The notes: generated from the sequence alone by a model not told the origin. 39,849 bases of DNA from Patescibacteria group bacterium (GCA_018971305.1 JAGXBC010000006.1:1-39849), one strand, 5' to 3'. Positions 29,481 to 37,218 are shown, counted from the first letter of the stretch. Translations and numbers: made by a program.

Positions 29481-29531
29481 TGGTATAATGGGGACAGGCC
29501 ACCTAGGTCATAACCTCGGGGGCTTTTTTTT
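29481..29531 (+). promoter_or_regulatory. promoter, hairpin and U-tract cassette before the ejection genes
   Basis: TGG-TATAAT (29481-29489), predicted start about 29496. A longer imperfect hairpin spans 29497-29523 (GCC/GGC, CC/GG and AGGT/ACCT pairs with two mismatches), followed by eight T that touch the ATG at 29532. No Shine-Dalgarno is present. Confidence 0.7.
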
Positions 29532-30350
29532 ATGGCTGATAACATTTCAGGTGGAGATTTTGGTGCAGGACTGGCAGGACAGGCAGTACAAACGGGCCAA
29601 AATGCCATTAACTCATTCAATCCTCAAGATGTCGCAGGTACGCAGCGTCAGGGATTTAGCTCACTATTTGGCTCCCAAATGGGTGCAGGCGCCCCGATAA
29701 GTTCACAGGATTATTATAATAAGTATGCCTCCGCAATAGCGGCAAATCCCTCAGTTACGGGCCTGTACAATACGGCAAATACGCAGTTTAACGTGCCACA
29801 GCTGGCAAATCAGGCCGCCTACCTGAATAATCAGGTCGCAAACGTCGCGCCCACGCAATACTCACTGGCTAGAGGATTTGATGTATCAGACCCACAGGTG
29901 CAAAACGCAATAAATACCAACTTGCGCTTTTTACAGCCGCAGGCGACAGCAGCGACAAACTTCGCACAGACTGCCCAGAACCTAGCGGGACAGTACGTGC
30001 AGGCAGGTATCGCCCAAAACCAGTTTAATCTTTTACCCGTCCAGCAACAGGGACAGATGCTTTCTGATGCCCTCGCCCGCCAAAGCACAGGGTTTGATAT
30101 AGCGGCACAGAACGAGCTTCAAGGATTGGTATCAAAAATGAACGCCGGCGTCACCCTTTCGCAAACGGAAATGAGCAGGGCAAACTCTCTATTACAGGCG
30201 CAGGAGGCATACCAGCAGGCGGTTGATACGGCGAAGATACAGCAACAGACGACCCTCGGAGCAAGCCAGCTTGCGAACAAATATCAAAATATACCGGCTG
30301 GCAATACGCTTATAAATACCTTTACCGGCGGCGCATACAGGGCGCGATAA
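29532..30350 (+). CDS. internal virion (ejection-type) protein, Gln/Ala/Asn-rich
   Basis: A 272-residue low-hydrophobicity protein rich in Gln, Ala, Asn and Thr, with an amphipathic C-terminal half (AQNELQGLVSKMNAGVTLS). This composition and its place before a glucosaminidase and a 702-residue companion match the small internal or ejection proteins of podovirus-like phages, which leave the head with the DNA. No enzymatic motif. Assignment is by composition and context. Confidence 0.65.
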   Translation: MADNISGGDFGAGLAGQAVQTGQNAINSFNPQDVAGTQRQGFSSLFGSQMGAGAPISSQDYYNKYASAIAANPSVTGLYNTANTQFNVPQLANQAAYLNNQVANVAPTQYSLARGFDVSDPQVQNAINTNLRFLQPQATAATNFAQTAQNLAGQYVQAGIAQNQFNLLPVQQQGQMLSDALARQSTGFDIAAQNELQGLVSKMNAGVTLSQTEMSRANSLLQAQEAYQQAVDTAKIQQQTTLGASQLANKYQNIPAGNTLINTFTGGAYRAR

Positions 30351-30351
30351 T

Positions 30352-30888
30352 ATGGACGATATATACTTTCCGGGCATGGAGCAGACACAGCCTGATGCTT
30401 CGGCATCGATGGAGGGTATGTACTTTCCCGGTATGGCCCCCGCACAGGCAGATGAAGGACAACAGGGCTGGAGTGGGTTTGTTGATAAGGCATCACGGAT
30501 ATCCCAACAGCGCGGCTTCCCTACCAATGTATTATTGGGACAGGCAGCGATTGAATCGGGGAGAGGCTCTGCAGCACCGGGCAATAACTATTTTGGTATA
30601 AAGGGAAGCGGAACAGGGGGGTCGAATAATCTGGCTACAAAGGAATATGGGGCAGGTGGCTACTACGGGGAAAACTCGGATTTTGCGGCATATGAGAAGC
30701 CGGAAGATGCGATCAATGCGTACATTGACCTCGTAACAAGCTATCCCGGCGTACCAGAGGCCATAAAATCAGGCGATACGCTGGCAGTATTACAGGCAAT
30801 AAAGAATGCGGGGTATGCGACATCGCCCACATACGTGAACGATGTATCAAATACGCCGGAGTTTAGAGGTCAATATGGATCCAACTAA
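30352..30888 (+). CDS. virion-associated glucosaminidase (GH73/FlgJ-like)
   Basis: A 178-residue peptidoglycan hydrolase. Residues 43-130 hold the glucosaminidase pattern: ISQQRGFPTNVLLGQAAIES with catalytic-type Glu68, GNNYFGIKG, then YYGENSDFAAYEKPEDAI. The N-terminus carries two copies of a YFPGM motif (residues 5-9 and 24-28), perhaps a virion-anchoring repeat. Encoded among ejection proteins rather than with the endolysin, so it most likely opens the cell wall during DNA entry. Confidence 0.85.
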   Translation: MDDIYFPGMEQTQPDASASMEGMYFPGMAPAQADEGQQGWSGFVDKASRISQQRGFPTNVLLGQAAIESGRGSAAPGNNYFGIKGSGTGGSNNLATKEYGAGGYYGENSDFAAYEKPEDAINAYIDLVTSYPGVPEAIKSGDTLAVLQAIKNAGYATSPTYVNDVSNTPEFRGQYGSN

Positions 30889-32983
30889 TGCACCATCGGC
30901 ACAAATGACACCTACGGGCTTATCGTGGTTTAATAATGCCATGCAGGGTTTATCCTCTGCAGTCGGCGGGGGGTTAAATGCCATAGGAAATATCCCCGTT
31001 TCACCTATGGGTACAACGCTGGGTGATCTTACGAAACAGTACATATACGACCCGAAGCGGGGGATTTTACCGAATAACCTCATAACAGGGAGAGGGGGAT
31101 TATCAGATCAGGCTAAACTACAACAGGACTATGCACAGGGAAAAATATCAAAAGATGAGTTTATCAGTAAAAGCACCGAAATGGGCCTTCCGATGGTCAT
31201 GGGCCTTACGGGTGGGGTAGAGGCAGGTGGCGAAGGGCTGGTAACAAAAGAGGGAAAAGCCCTCACTTCAACGAAGTTCAACCCGCCGGATGAGGCCGGC
31301 CCTATACTCGACCAACGTGGCAATCCAATAAAAAGCCCGGAACCCGTGACGGAGCCACAGCCGATGCGTACCGGGGAAAATATACAGACGGAGGCACAGC
31401 CCCAGCCACGCCCAGAAAGACTACCGGCAACACGTACCTATACGCCCGGTAAAGTATCGAGTGCTGACCTACTGGAAAATCAGAAGCGCAATATACAGAT
31501 CGATGGCAGAGATATACAAACCCCCGCACAGGTAGAGCAGATCAACTCTACCCTTAACGGGTATGGGATTAAAGGCACAGGCGCACAGCAGCTACAGATG
31601 GCGAACGATAAAATCGCTGATTTATCAAAACAGGCGAAGCAAATCATAGCGAATGAGGGAGGAGTAACATCACGCGCCAGCCTTATTAAACAGACCGCAC
31701 AGAATATGTCCCTTAGTGGCAATCATGCGGTACCGGGGGAACAGGTGCCCTTCACCTCACAATCATACATTGACAGCCTCTACGCTCGCGCGACAGGGGC
31801 CGATCTTACAAAAAGCATCACAGGTGCCCCCGATTTTATACCTGATACCGTTGTTGCTGATATGAAAAAGTTTGCTGCGCAGGACGCAGCCTCTACTTTT
31901 GACCGCACCGATCCTACGAAATGGACAGCCAATCAGGCGACCTCACGCTTCGCGCGTGATGCCATTGACACAACCCTTGATACAGCCCATCCTAATGCTT
32001 CAACCCTTAATAATGACATGAAGGATTTATATGATGCACAGGACGCACTGCGGAAACAGTCAAACCTCGAAAGTGGGGCAGCATATAAAAGCGCAATGGG
32101 GCAACAGCCGCCATTATTGAAACGTATTCTTACAAATCCCCTCGCAGTAGGGGCTGAAATCGTGGGTGGTATGCAGGTGGCACCTCATCTGCCGGAAATT
32201 GCATCAACTCTTGGGGGAGGTATGCTTGCGGGAGCGAAGAAAGCGTATGATGTACTTAGCGGCGGTGATAACGCAAACGCAAAACAAAGCGGGCAAGAAG
32301 ATAATGGGGTCATGTTTCATGTTGATAGCGTACCACAAGACCCGAAGACGGGCAATTATTTACTCCCTGAAAACCCCGGAGTAACACCACTAACACCCGG
32401 TACCCCAGAGTATACTCGTGCGCAGAACTCGTTATCGGGCGGGGCGAGGCAGTTTATGCAGAATGCTCCCCAGTATATGAGTACGGTAAATCAGGTGAAT
32501 AGCGATGTGAAGGGCGGTATGCCACTCAATATAATGACGCTGTTCAAAAGTGCGCAGGACGTGAGCGCATACCTTAGCGATCCGAAAAGCCCATACGCAA
32601 AGCAGCTGGCCGATGTGGGAAAGCTCAATAGCCAGTTTAGGGCAGCATATACCGCAGTAACGGGTGAAAAGCCGGACGATAGCCAGATGCTCTCACCGGG
32701 CAATAGTGCCGAACAGTTTAGTGAAAAGTATAAGGAAATGGTGAAGTTTATCCATGACAATTTCGCACAGTTTCAGGTGCCGTACCTGCAAACATCAGAG
32801 GCGCCTCAGAGCTTCAATGCACCGGGCGGCCCGCAAACCCAGTACCAACAACCACAAGCATCACCAAATGCCGCATCAATTATGGGGGGCAATATGCCCG
32901 CACTCAACTTGCCACCTGTAGGTTTGCCCAGTCTAAATAATGCGCCGGGAGGACTGCCGGCTCCTAATTTTCCAACACAATGA
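30875..32983 (+). CDS. large internal virion (ejection-type) protein
   Basis: A 702-residue protein. The ATG at 30875 with AGAGGT seven bases upstream is preferred over a longer in-frame start inside the hydrolase gene; the overlap is 14 bases. It is Gln/Pro/Asn-rich with scattered helices (for example QAKQIIANEGGVTSRASLIK), one fairly hydrophobic region near residues 415-450 (NPLAVGAEIVGGMQVAPHL) and a disordered Pro/Asn-rich C-terminus. Such long, low-complexity proteins next to a glucosaminidase are usually ejected into the periplasm to form the DNA conduit. No enzymatic motif seen. Confidence 0.65.
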   Translation: MDPTNAPSAQMTPTGLSWFNNAMQGLSSAVGGGLNAIGNIPVSPMGTTLGDLTKQYIYDPKRGILPNNLITGRGGLSDQAKLQQDYAQGKISKDEFISKSTEMGLPMVMGLTGGVEAGGEGLVTKEGKALTSTKFNPPDEAGPILDQRGNPIKSPEPVTEPQPMRTGENIQTEAQPQPRPERLPATRTYTPGKVSSADLLENQKRNIQIDGRDIQTPAQVEQINSTLNGYGIKGTGAQQLQMANDKIADLSKQAKQIIANEGGVTSRASLIKQTAQNMSLSGNHAVPGEQVPFTSQSYIDSLYARATGADLTKSITGAPDFIPDTVVADMKKFAAQDAASTFDRTDPTKWTANQATSRFARDAIDTTLDTAHPNASTLNNDMKDLYDAQDALRKQSNLESGAAYKSAMGQQPPLLKRILTNPLAVGAEIVGGMQVAPHLPEIASTLGGGMLAGAKKAYDVLSGGDNANAKQSGQEDNGVMFHVDSVPQDPKTGNYLLPENPGVTPLTPGTPEYTRAQNSLSGGARQFMQNAPQYMSTVNQVNSDVKGGMPLNIMTLFKSAQDVSAYLSDPKSPYAKQLADVGKLNSQFRAAYTAVTGEKPDDSQMLSPGNSAEQFSEKYKEMVKFIHDNFAQFQVPYLQTSEAPQSFNAPGGPQTQYQQPQASPNAASIMGGNMPALNLPPVGLPSLNNAPGGLPAPNFPTQ

Positions 32984-33333
32984 ACCCACAAACACCATCA
33001 TTCGGCAGCGGTAGCCCTCTACTAGGGGGTATGCAGCAGGTGGCGCAGGGCATGATGCAGCCCGGAGGGTCAAATGTGCTTACGCAGCAGCAGTCACCAT
33101 CGGCTCCGGGGTTTAATGAGAATACGACTATCCCACCGCAGCCGCCGATGCCCAATCAAAGCCCAATGAACAACTTTGCACAGGGGCTGGTAAATAGGGG
33201 GCAGCCCGGTCAATCGGCACAGGGGGCAAAGCCACCGAAAAATCCACTGCACGCCCGCGCAGAGCTTATCGTGAAGGCGCTTACCGCACACCTTGCATTA
33301 CTAGATAAACTAATGGGAATACAGCACGTATGA
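32980..33333 (+). CDS. 117-residue Pro/Gln/Gly-rich virion-like protein
   Basis: The first 80 residues are disordered and Pro/Gln/Asn-rich (PGFNENTTIPPQPPMPNQ), resembling the tail of the preceding protein. The last 35 residues form a helix (LHARAELIVKALTAHLALLDK). It is coupled to the upstream gene and the next one by ATGA overlaps. Probably another internal or ejection component. Function unknown. Confidence 0.65.
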   Translation: MNPQTPSFGSGSPLLGGMQQVAQGMMQPGGSNVLTQQQSPSAPGFNENTTIPPQPPMPNQSPMNNFAQGLVNRGQPGQSAQGAKPPKNPLHARAELIVKALTAHLALLDKLMGIQHV

Positions 33334-33539
33334 ACTACCAACTAAGTGATATTATCTCTGGTATTTCGCAGGTCGGATTTCCGATTGTCATCTCACTGCT
33401 TTTGCTAATACGCATAGAGAGCAAAATGGAAAAGTTTGGTGATAAAATGGAAAAAGTAAGCGAGAACCTTGACAAGAATACGAATGCGACAGAAAAATTA
33501 TCGACTGTCATAAATGAGCGTCTACCCAGACGAAAGTAA
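33330..33539 (+). CDS. YvrJ-like small membrane protein, holin candidate
   Basis: A 69-residue protein. One membrane helix (QVGFPIVISLLLLIRI, residues 14-29) is followed by a charged coiled-coil tail (SKMEKFGDKMEKVSENLDKN). The GFPI...RIESKME pattern is that of the YvrJ and BhlA/UviB-like holin-associated families common in Firmicutes phages. Its place four genes before and adjacent to the lysis genes supports a holin or holin-accessory role. Coupled to the upstream gene by ATGA. Confidence 0.7.
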   Translation: MNYQLSDIISGISQVGFPIVISLLLLIRIESKMEKFGDKMEKVSENLDKNTNATEKLSTVINERLPRRK

Positions 33540-33543
33540 CGAT

Positions 33544-33885
33544 ATGGATAATACTACGTTAAATTATGTAGTGAATGCTCCCTATTTTTGGCTATCAATG
33601 GGCCTCGTAGCCGGTGTATCGGTATTTGTCGGGGCCATTATCTACGATGGCGACCTCAAGACCGCATGGAAGGGTATTATCAGCATACTTACCTATGGAT
33701 TTTTTATATTTGAAATCACCTTTACCCGTATCCTTCATTTAGAAAATGGTTTATCGGTGCAAGATCCAACGCGCTATGGGGGACTACTTACTATATTGTT
33801 TGTAACAATATTTTGGGTTATTGGTATGCTCTTGGGCGTATTTGCATCAAAGAAAACTCATAAAAGGAGTATAATAAAAGCATGA
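33544..33885 (+). CDS. three-helix membrane protein of the lysis cassette
   Basis: A 113-residue protein from the ATG at 33544; an in-frame ATG at 33514 overlaps the previous gene and would add 10 residues. Three membrane helices are visible (near residues 14-32, 46-63 and 83-101) with short polar loops. The topology fits a class I holin or a lysis accessory. It overlaps the endolysin start by four bases (ATGA), the usual holin-endolysin arrangement. Confidence 0.68.
   Translation: MDNTTLNYVVNAPYFWLSMGLVAGVSVFVGAIIYDGDLKTAWKGIISILTYGFFIFEITFTRILHLENGLSVQDPTRYGGLLTILFVTIFWVIGMLLGVFASKKTHKRSIIKA
33870..33875 (+). promoter_or_regulatory. -10 promoter element before the endolysin
   Basis: TATAAT and exactly six bases (AAAAGC) before the endolysin ATG at 33882. 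It sits inside the end of the membrane-protein gene. A GGAG immediately upstream of the -10 could alternatively serve as a Shine-Dalgarno for read-through mRNA. Confidence 0.55.
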
Positions 33886-34721
33886 TAGTCGGAAATGACA
33901 TATCAGAATATCAGGGGCAACCCGATTGGCCTACCCTCAAAAATAATGCCAACTTCGTGATTATTAAGGCAGGGGAGGGAGCGACCTACATAGATAAGCA
34001 GTTTGGCTATAACCGGCAAAAGGCCCGCGATGTGAATATCCCCAGAGGCTATTACCACTTTGCACGGCCCGATACAGGTAATACCCCCCAACAGGAAGCA
34101 CAGTTTTTTGTCAATCTTATAAACGGCCAGCCCCTACAGGAAGGGGAATCGCTGTATCTCGATTATGAAGTGCAGTATATCGGGGATAATGTGGGGTGGG
34201 TGCAGGCGTGGCTGGATTTTGTCTATCAAAAATTGGGAGTAAAACCATTCTTTTATTCCTACCAGTCAATGCTTACGAGCCACGATTGGTTACCCATAGT
34301 GAACTCTGGATACCCCCTGTGGGTAGCAGCACCGACAGGCGATCCGAATAATAATATATTCAAAACAGGCGCATGGCCCAAAGCGGCTATGCAGCAATGG
34401 GGAAATGAAACCGTACCAGGGATAACGACAGGAGTGGTAGACGCAGATGTATTTTTCGGTGATACAGCAAAATTCTTATCATATGGTTATCATTCCCCAA
34501 TACAACCAAATCCGCCCTCTAACGGTCAACCTACGCCTCCACAAACCCCTCCTGCGCCCCCGTCGACGCCGAGCACACCGCCGGCGGTTGACTACAAACA
34601 AATAGTGGATTCCATAGAGGTCATAATCAATGACAAATCTCAAATACCGTGGTGGGATTTTATCCTTCACGACAAACGAATTGACGAAATTCAAGGGCTC
34701 ATTGATAAAAGTACTGCTTGA
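33882..34721 (+). CDS. GH25-family endolysin (muramidase)
   Basis: A 279-residue lysozyme of the Chalaropsis/GH25 type that cleaves N-acetylmuramyl linkages in peptidoglycan. The strand-1 motif is GNDISEYQGQPDW (Asp6), the catalytic pair lies in LYLDYEVQ (Asp94, Glu96), and the barrel ends with MQQWGNETVPGI and the Asp-rich VDADVFFGD. Residues 205-235 form a Pro-rich linker, then a small helical C-terminal module that could bind the wall. No signal peptide, so release depends on a holin. The last 92 bases overlap the next gene in another frame. Confidence 0.92.
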   Translation: MIVGNDISEYQGQPDWPTLKNNANFVIIKAGEGATYIDKQFGYNRQKARDVNIPRGYYHFARPDTGNTPQQEAQFFVNLINGQPLQEGESLYLDYEVQYIGDNVGWVQAWLDFVYQKLGVKPFFYSYQSMLTSHDWLPIVNSGYPLWVAAPTGDPNNNIFKTGAWPKAAMQQWGNETVPGITTGVVDADVFFGDTAKFLSYGYHSPIQPNPPSNGQPTPPQTPPAPPSTPSTPPAVDYKQIVDSIEVIINDKSQIPWWDFILHDKRIDEIQGLIDKSTA

Positions 34722-34845
34722 ACGAGAGAAACGATACACCTTAAAAAGTGCAGAAAAAATAGCAGATAAAATTGTGCTGGGAGTTATTGTCTGTATGGGT
34801 CTTGTCGCATTTGCGTATACGATTGTACGGATAGCGGGGAGGTGA
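34630..34845 (+). CDS. 71-residue membrane protein overlapping the endolysin out of frame
   Basis: It begins inside the endolysin gene with AGAGGT eight bases upstream. The basic N-terminal half (residues 1-45) is encoded mostly in the overlap. The C-terminal half contains one membrane helix (VLGVIVCMGLVAFAYTIV, residues 49-66). The sequence ERYTLKSAEKIADKIVLG resembles helical segments of small phage membrane proteins. A lysis-regulating role (antiholin or spanin-like anchor) is possible from position. The 92-base out-of-frame overlap is unusual for this genome. Confidence 0.6.
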   Translation: MTNLKYRGGILSFTTNELTKFKGSLIKVLLEREKRYTLKSAEKIADKIVLGVIVCMGLVAFAYTIVRIAGR

Positions 34846-34850
34846 ATAAT

Positions 34851-35060
34851 ATGCAGTCACCACGATTTACACTAAGTAAGGAAGATATTATTAAATGGCT
34901 CCATAATGCAGTCATATTTTTGGCGCCGGCAGCCCTAGTATTTTTGGTTGCTCTACGAAACACAGGATCATCACATCAGGCATTTATTGTTCTTTATATG
35001 TGGGCATTAAATACCGCGATTGATCTTCTTCGGAAATTTATCGACGGGCCGGTGCAGTAA
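34851..35060 (+). CDS. 69-residue holin-like membrane protein
   Basis: The ATG at 34851 has GGAGGT seven bases upstream; a GTG nine bases earlier lies inside the ribosome site and is rejected. Two membrane helices (near residues 20-37 and 44-62) are joined by a short turn (RNTGSSHQ), with a helical KEDIIKWLHN start. The size and topology match class II holins. With three membrane proteins around the endolysin, which one is the true holin cannot be decided from sequence. Confidence 0.68.
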   Translation: MQSPRFTLSKEDIIKWLHNAVIFLAPAALVFLVALRNTGSSHQAFIVLYMWALNTAIDLLRKFIDGPVQ

Positions 35061-35287
35061 TGTCTGCCGAAAAATTCATTAATGGGAAGCATGATGACGC
35101 ACACCATGAGGGATTGCGTTCTACTGTACGGCGTGAGGCTGAATCTGAGCAGGAGATTGTAGATTTTTGGAGCTGGGCATGGCATGAGATTGTTGATTTA
35201 CTCGCCTCCGGCGGAGAACTGGAAGATGATAGTGGTCGTGATCTACGGTCGCCCAAACCTCCTGAAGATGTCGACAATCACCAGTAA
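35060..35287 (+). CDS. 75-residue acidic hypothetical protein, last rightward gene
   Basis: Its ATG shares one base with the previous stop. The protein is charged, with a Trp-rich helix near residues 34-51 (EIVDFWSWAWHEIVDLLASG) and a polar Pro/Asp tail. Base use matches the late genes. It overlaps the convergent SWIM gene by 167 bases, so either the tail of one of the two is dispensable or the two arms really collide here. Confidence 0.55.
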   Translation: MSAEKFINGKHDDAHHEGLRSTVRREAESEQEIVDFWSWAWHEIVDLLASGGELEDDSGRDLRSPKPPEDVDNHQ

Positions 35288-35387
35288 ATATAAATCTCGG
35301 GCAATTACAGCGTAATCCTTTTTTTGTTTCGCGCACCAGCCATTTTTTATTCAGATTTGATTTGGATTTTATTTCCCAATATTTCAT
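35121..35387 (-). CDS. SWIM-type zinc-finger protein
   Basis: Within the first 42 residues a SWIM pattern is visible: RCNCPRFIFTGDCRHLQEV, i.e. C-x-C-x7-C-x-H, preceded by beta strands (KKWLVRETKKG). SWIM fingers bind DNA or protein. The remaining 45 residues are Gln/Pro/His-rich and lie opposite the plus-strand gene, so they may be a passively encoded tail. It is the last gene of the leftward arm. A weak ribosome site. Confidence 0.65.
   Translation of the reverse strand: MKYWEIKSKSNLNKKWLVRETKKGLRCNCPRFIFTGDCRHLQEVWATVDHDHYHLPVLRRRRVNQQSHAMPSSKNLQSPAQIQPHAVQ
35304..35325 (+). terminator. weak terminator candidate at the end of the rightward arm
   Basis: ATTAC (35304-35308) pairs with GTAAT (35312-35316), then CC and seven T (35319-35325). 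The AT-rich 5-bp stem is weak, but it is the only hairpin plus T-run after the last rightward gene. Confidence 0.35.
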
Positions 35388-35407
35388 ATCCGTATCAAGT
35401 AGACGGG

Positions 35408-35584
35408 CTAAATCTTTTTATTGTTTATACAATGTAATGTTAAAATTCTTCGTGTCTTATCCCAATAAAAACAGAGGTCATTTTCATTCATAAAATGATA
35501 GCATTTTCCTTCTGGTTCTAACCACAGTGTTTTTTCAAACATTCCTAACGCCCGTACTTTAATTTTTCGTAATCCTTTTTTCAT
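35408..35584 (-). CDS. 58-residue hypothetical protein
   Basis: It begins MKKGLRKIKVRALGMFEKT and is a compact beta-rich protein with several aromatic residues and three Cys (KCYHF, LCFYW, LHCIN). A TAGGAGA site precedes the start by five to six bases. It fills the space between the 63-residue gene and the SWIM gene. A single metal site is conceivable, but no knuckle is formed. Function unknown. Confidence 0.65.
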   Translation of the reverse strand: MKKGLRKIKVRALGMFEKTLWLEPEGKCYHFMNENDLCFYWDKTRRILTLHCINNKKI

Positions 35585-35610
35585 ATATTCTCCTACAGAC
35601 TAGGGGTGAG

Positions 35611-35802
35611 CTAGACTAAAACATCTTCTAAAACTGCTTCATTTATTTCCCATTTAGGGCTTCGTATCGGGTCATTCACCATTATTAACTCTCCATCCAA
35701 TGTATACAGTTTTATCAGTCGGCGCACGACATCTTCTTTTGTTCCTTTGCCAAGAGTAGATTCATCGCTGTAAATAATTTCTATTTTTTTAACTTTAATC
35801 AT
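35611..35802 (-). CDS. 63-residue hypothetical protein
   Basis: The ATG at 35802 is preceded by AAGGAG with a good spacing; an in-frame ATG 24 bases earlier lacks one. The protein (begins MIKVKKIEIIYSDESTLGKG) is beta-rich with a helix in the middle (KEDVVRRLIKLYTL) and an acidic C-terminus. Such small alpha-beta proteins recur in phage early operons without known roles. Confidence 0.65.
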   Translation of the reverse strand: MIKVKKIEIIYSDESTLGKGTKEDVVRRLIKLYTLDGELIMVNDPIRSPKWEINEAVLEDVLV

Positions 35803-35846
35803 ATATCTCCTTTCGTATGAGTACATGAAAACTCGGACAAAAGATT

Positions 35847-36308
35847 TTACAATCCTAACCTTCTACTACCTTCTTCATATGCTCGTTTTGCTTCTTCAAA
35901 AGTATGAAAACCACCGAAATAATATAATTTACCGTTTAAGCGTCTTTTTGCTCTCCAACGTTTATCTCTTTCATGAAAAGAGACACCCACAAATCCGCTT
36001 TTACCTAAATCCCGATTACTACAATTTATTGCACCCGTCACTATTCGTAAATTCTGTTTCCGATTATCTAATTTGTCACGATTTATATGGTCAACTTCCA
36101 ATCCTTTAGGACAATTCATAATTTCTCGTGCTAAAAATATAGCTGTTACTTTCCGCTTATATAAAACTTGCGGACTATTTACTGTATGAATAACATAACC
36201 ATAAGGGTTAACAAACCATTTTAGATGACCGAATTTTTCAAAATCTTCATCATCTACCAAAGTATAATTAACTATTCCTTTCTTGTTAACCATCTTTATT
36301 TGTTTCAT
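35847..36308 (-). CDS. HNH endonuclease with AP2-like DNA-binding domain
   Basis: A 153-residue free-standing homing-type endonuclease. The N-terminal half has the phage HNH pattern (residues 7-33, VNYTLVDDEDFEKFGHLKW type), then LEVDHINRDKLDNRKQNLRI with the catalytic-type His and two Asn. The C-terminal half (SGFVGVSFHERDKRWRAKRR, then YYFGGFHTFEEAKRAYEE) is an AP2/ERF-like fold used to bind the target. The ATG at 36308 with GAAGGT upstream is preferred over one four codons earlier. It probably inserted as a mobile gene between unrelated small genes. Confidence 0.88.
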   Translation of the reverse strand: MKQIKMVNKKGIVNYTLVDDEDFEKFGHLKWFVNPYGYVIHTVNSPQVLYKRKVTAIFLAREIMNCPKGLEVDHINRDKLDNRKQNLRIVTGAINCSNRDLGKSGFVGVSFHERDKRWRAKRRLNGKLYYFGGFHTFEEAKRAYEEGSRRLGL

Positions 36309-36355
36309 ATGTACCTTCATGCGTGTTTGTGCGGATGTATCGCATCCCCCGAAAG

Positions 36356-36718
36356 TTACTTAAAACTAAACCCCGTTATTTTATCAGAATAACAAATATG
36401 ATACCCTAGTCCCGATTCTCCCGTATATGTTATCGTTATTTCCTTATCGTTTTCTCCAGATTTTCGCAAACCTTCTGCTAATTGAGTATCTTCCTGATGA
36501 ACACAGTAACGATCTTCTTGGGATTGTGCTTTATTTGTCTTAAAATATACGACATAATTTTTAACAAAAATGCCACTTCTTTCTACAGCCGTAACATACC
36601 CAGTGTGTGTACCATCTGCATCAAAATTAAGATGAATTAAACCAATTCCCATTATCAACAAAACAAGCCCTATCATACAAATTACTATTACACCTATTAT
36701 ACTTATCGCATCATCCAT
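36356..36718 (-). CDS. 120-residue single-pass membrane protein
   Basis: It starts at 36718 with GGAGGTG upstream. One membrane helix (residues 6-30, SIIGVIVICMIGLVLLIMGI) is followed by a soluble domain of about 90 residues, beta-rich (YVTAVERSGIFVKNYVVYF) with two Cys. The topology would place this domain outside or in the cytoplasm depending on orientation. It overlaps the upstream gene by eight bases. Possible roles include superinfection exclusion, but this is inference only. Confidence 0.68.
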   Translation of the reverse strand: MDDAISIIGVIVICMIGLVLLIMGIGLIHLNFDADGTHTGYVTAVERSGIFVKNYVVYFKTNKAQSQEDRYCVHQEDTQLAEGLRKSGENDKEITITYTGESGLGYHICYSDKITGFSFK

Positions 36719-37013
36719 ATTTTTCACCTCCCATCAGTTCCGTAAGCCTTGCTTTTACATCAGAGAGAGCTTGGTTATAGCCCATACAATTACACTCCCC
36801 ACTTATTTTGTGCTTTTTTTCCATACCATTTATCACCCCCATCATTTCCGTATGGAGGAGAGAGAGCAAGTCATTTGTCGCTTCGTATTGATTCAACACA
36901 ACAGTATCAAAACTTACTATCTCTGGTGGATTAAAGTCTTTATCTCCTGTTTTTGTAAGGGCAACAATATGCTTTTTCATTATTTTCTCTATTTTTTCCC
37001 GTAAGTCTGTCAT
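36711..37013 (-). CDS. 100-residue helical hypothetical protein
   Basis: Mostly helical (MTDLREKIEKIMKKHIVAL and LNQYEATNDLLSLLHTEMM). It carries a CNCMG segment near residue 75, which is not a full zinc site. It overlaps the membrane protein gene and lies two bases after the upstream gene. Small proteins of this type in early phage operons often interact with host enzymes, but no motif allows assignment. Confidence 0.7.
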   Translation of the reverse strand: MTDLREKIEKIMKKHIVALTKTGDKDFNPPEIVSFDTVVLNQYEATNDLLSLLHTEMMGVINGMEKKHKISGECNCMGYNQALSDVKARLTELMGGEKYG

Positions 37014-37015
37014 AG

Positions 37016-37216
37016 TTAAAATGGTATTTCTTCCGTTATTCTCCCGCTTTTTATATCTTTTACAAACTGTTTGATTCGTATAGTTCTTTCCTTGAAAAGT
37101 CGTTTCAATTCTTTTTTGCTCATCTTATTGTGAACGGGACAAGGAAAACCACACACCGACCAACCTTTGCCATCATATTCAGTACAAATGCAATTTTCGT
37201 CTATTTTTGTATCCAT
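37016..37216 (-). CDS. 66-residue Cys-rich hypothetical protein
   Basis: The ATG at 37216 has AAAGGAG eight bases upstream; a longer frame has no site and would cover the small zinc gene upstream. The first 30 residues contain CICTEYDG and CGFPCPVHN, a Cys/His cluster likely to bind one zinc. The basic helix after it (KKELKRLFKERTIRIK) could bind nucleic acid. Function unknown. Confidence 0.65.
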   Translation of the reverse strand: MDTKIDENCICTEYDGKGWSVCGFPCPVHNKMSKKELKRLFKERTIRIKQFVKDIKSGRITEEIPF

Positions 37217-37218
37217 AG

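Noticed and set aside
31129-31722. Several open frames on the minus strand opposite the large ejection protein
   Set aside because: They have Pro/Ser/Arg-rich composition typical of the antisense of a GC-richer gene, no ribosome sites and no motifs.
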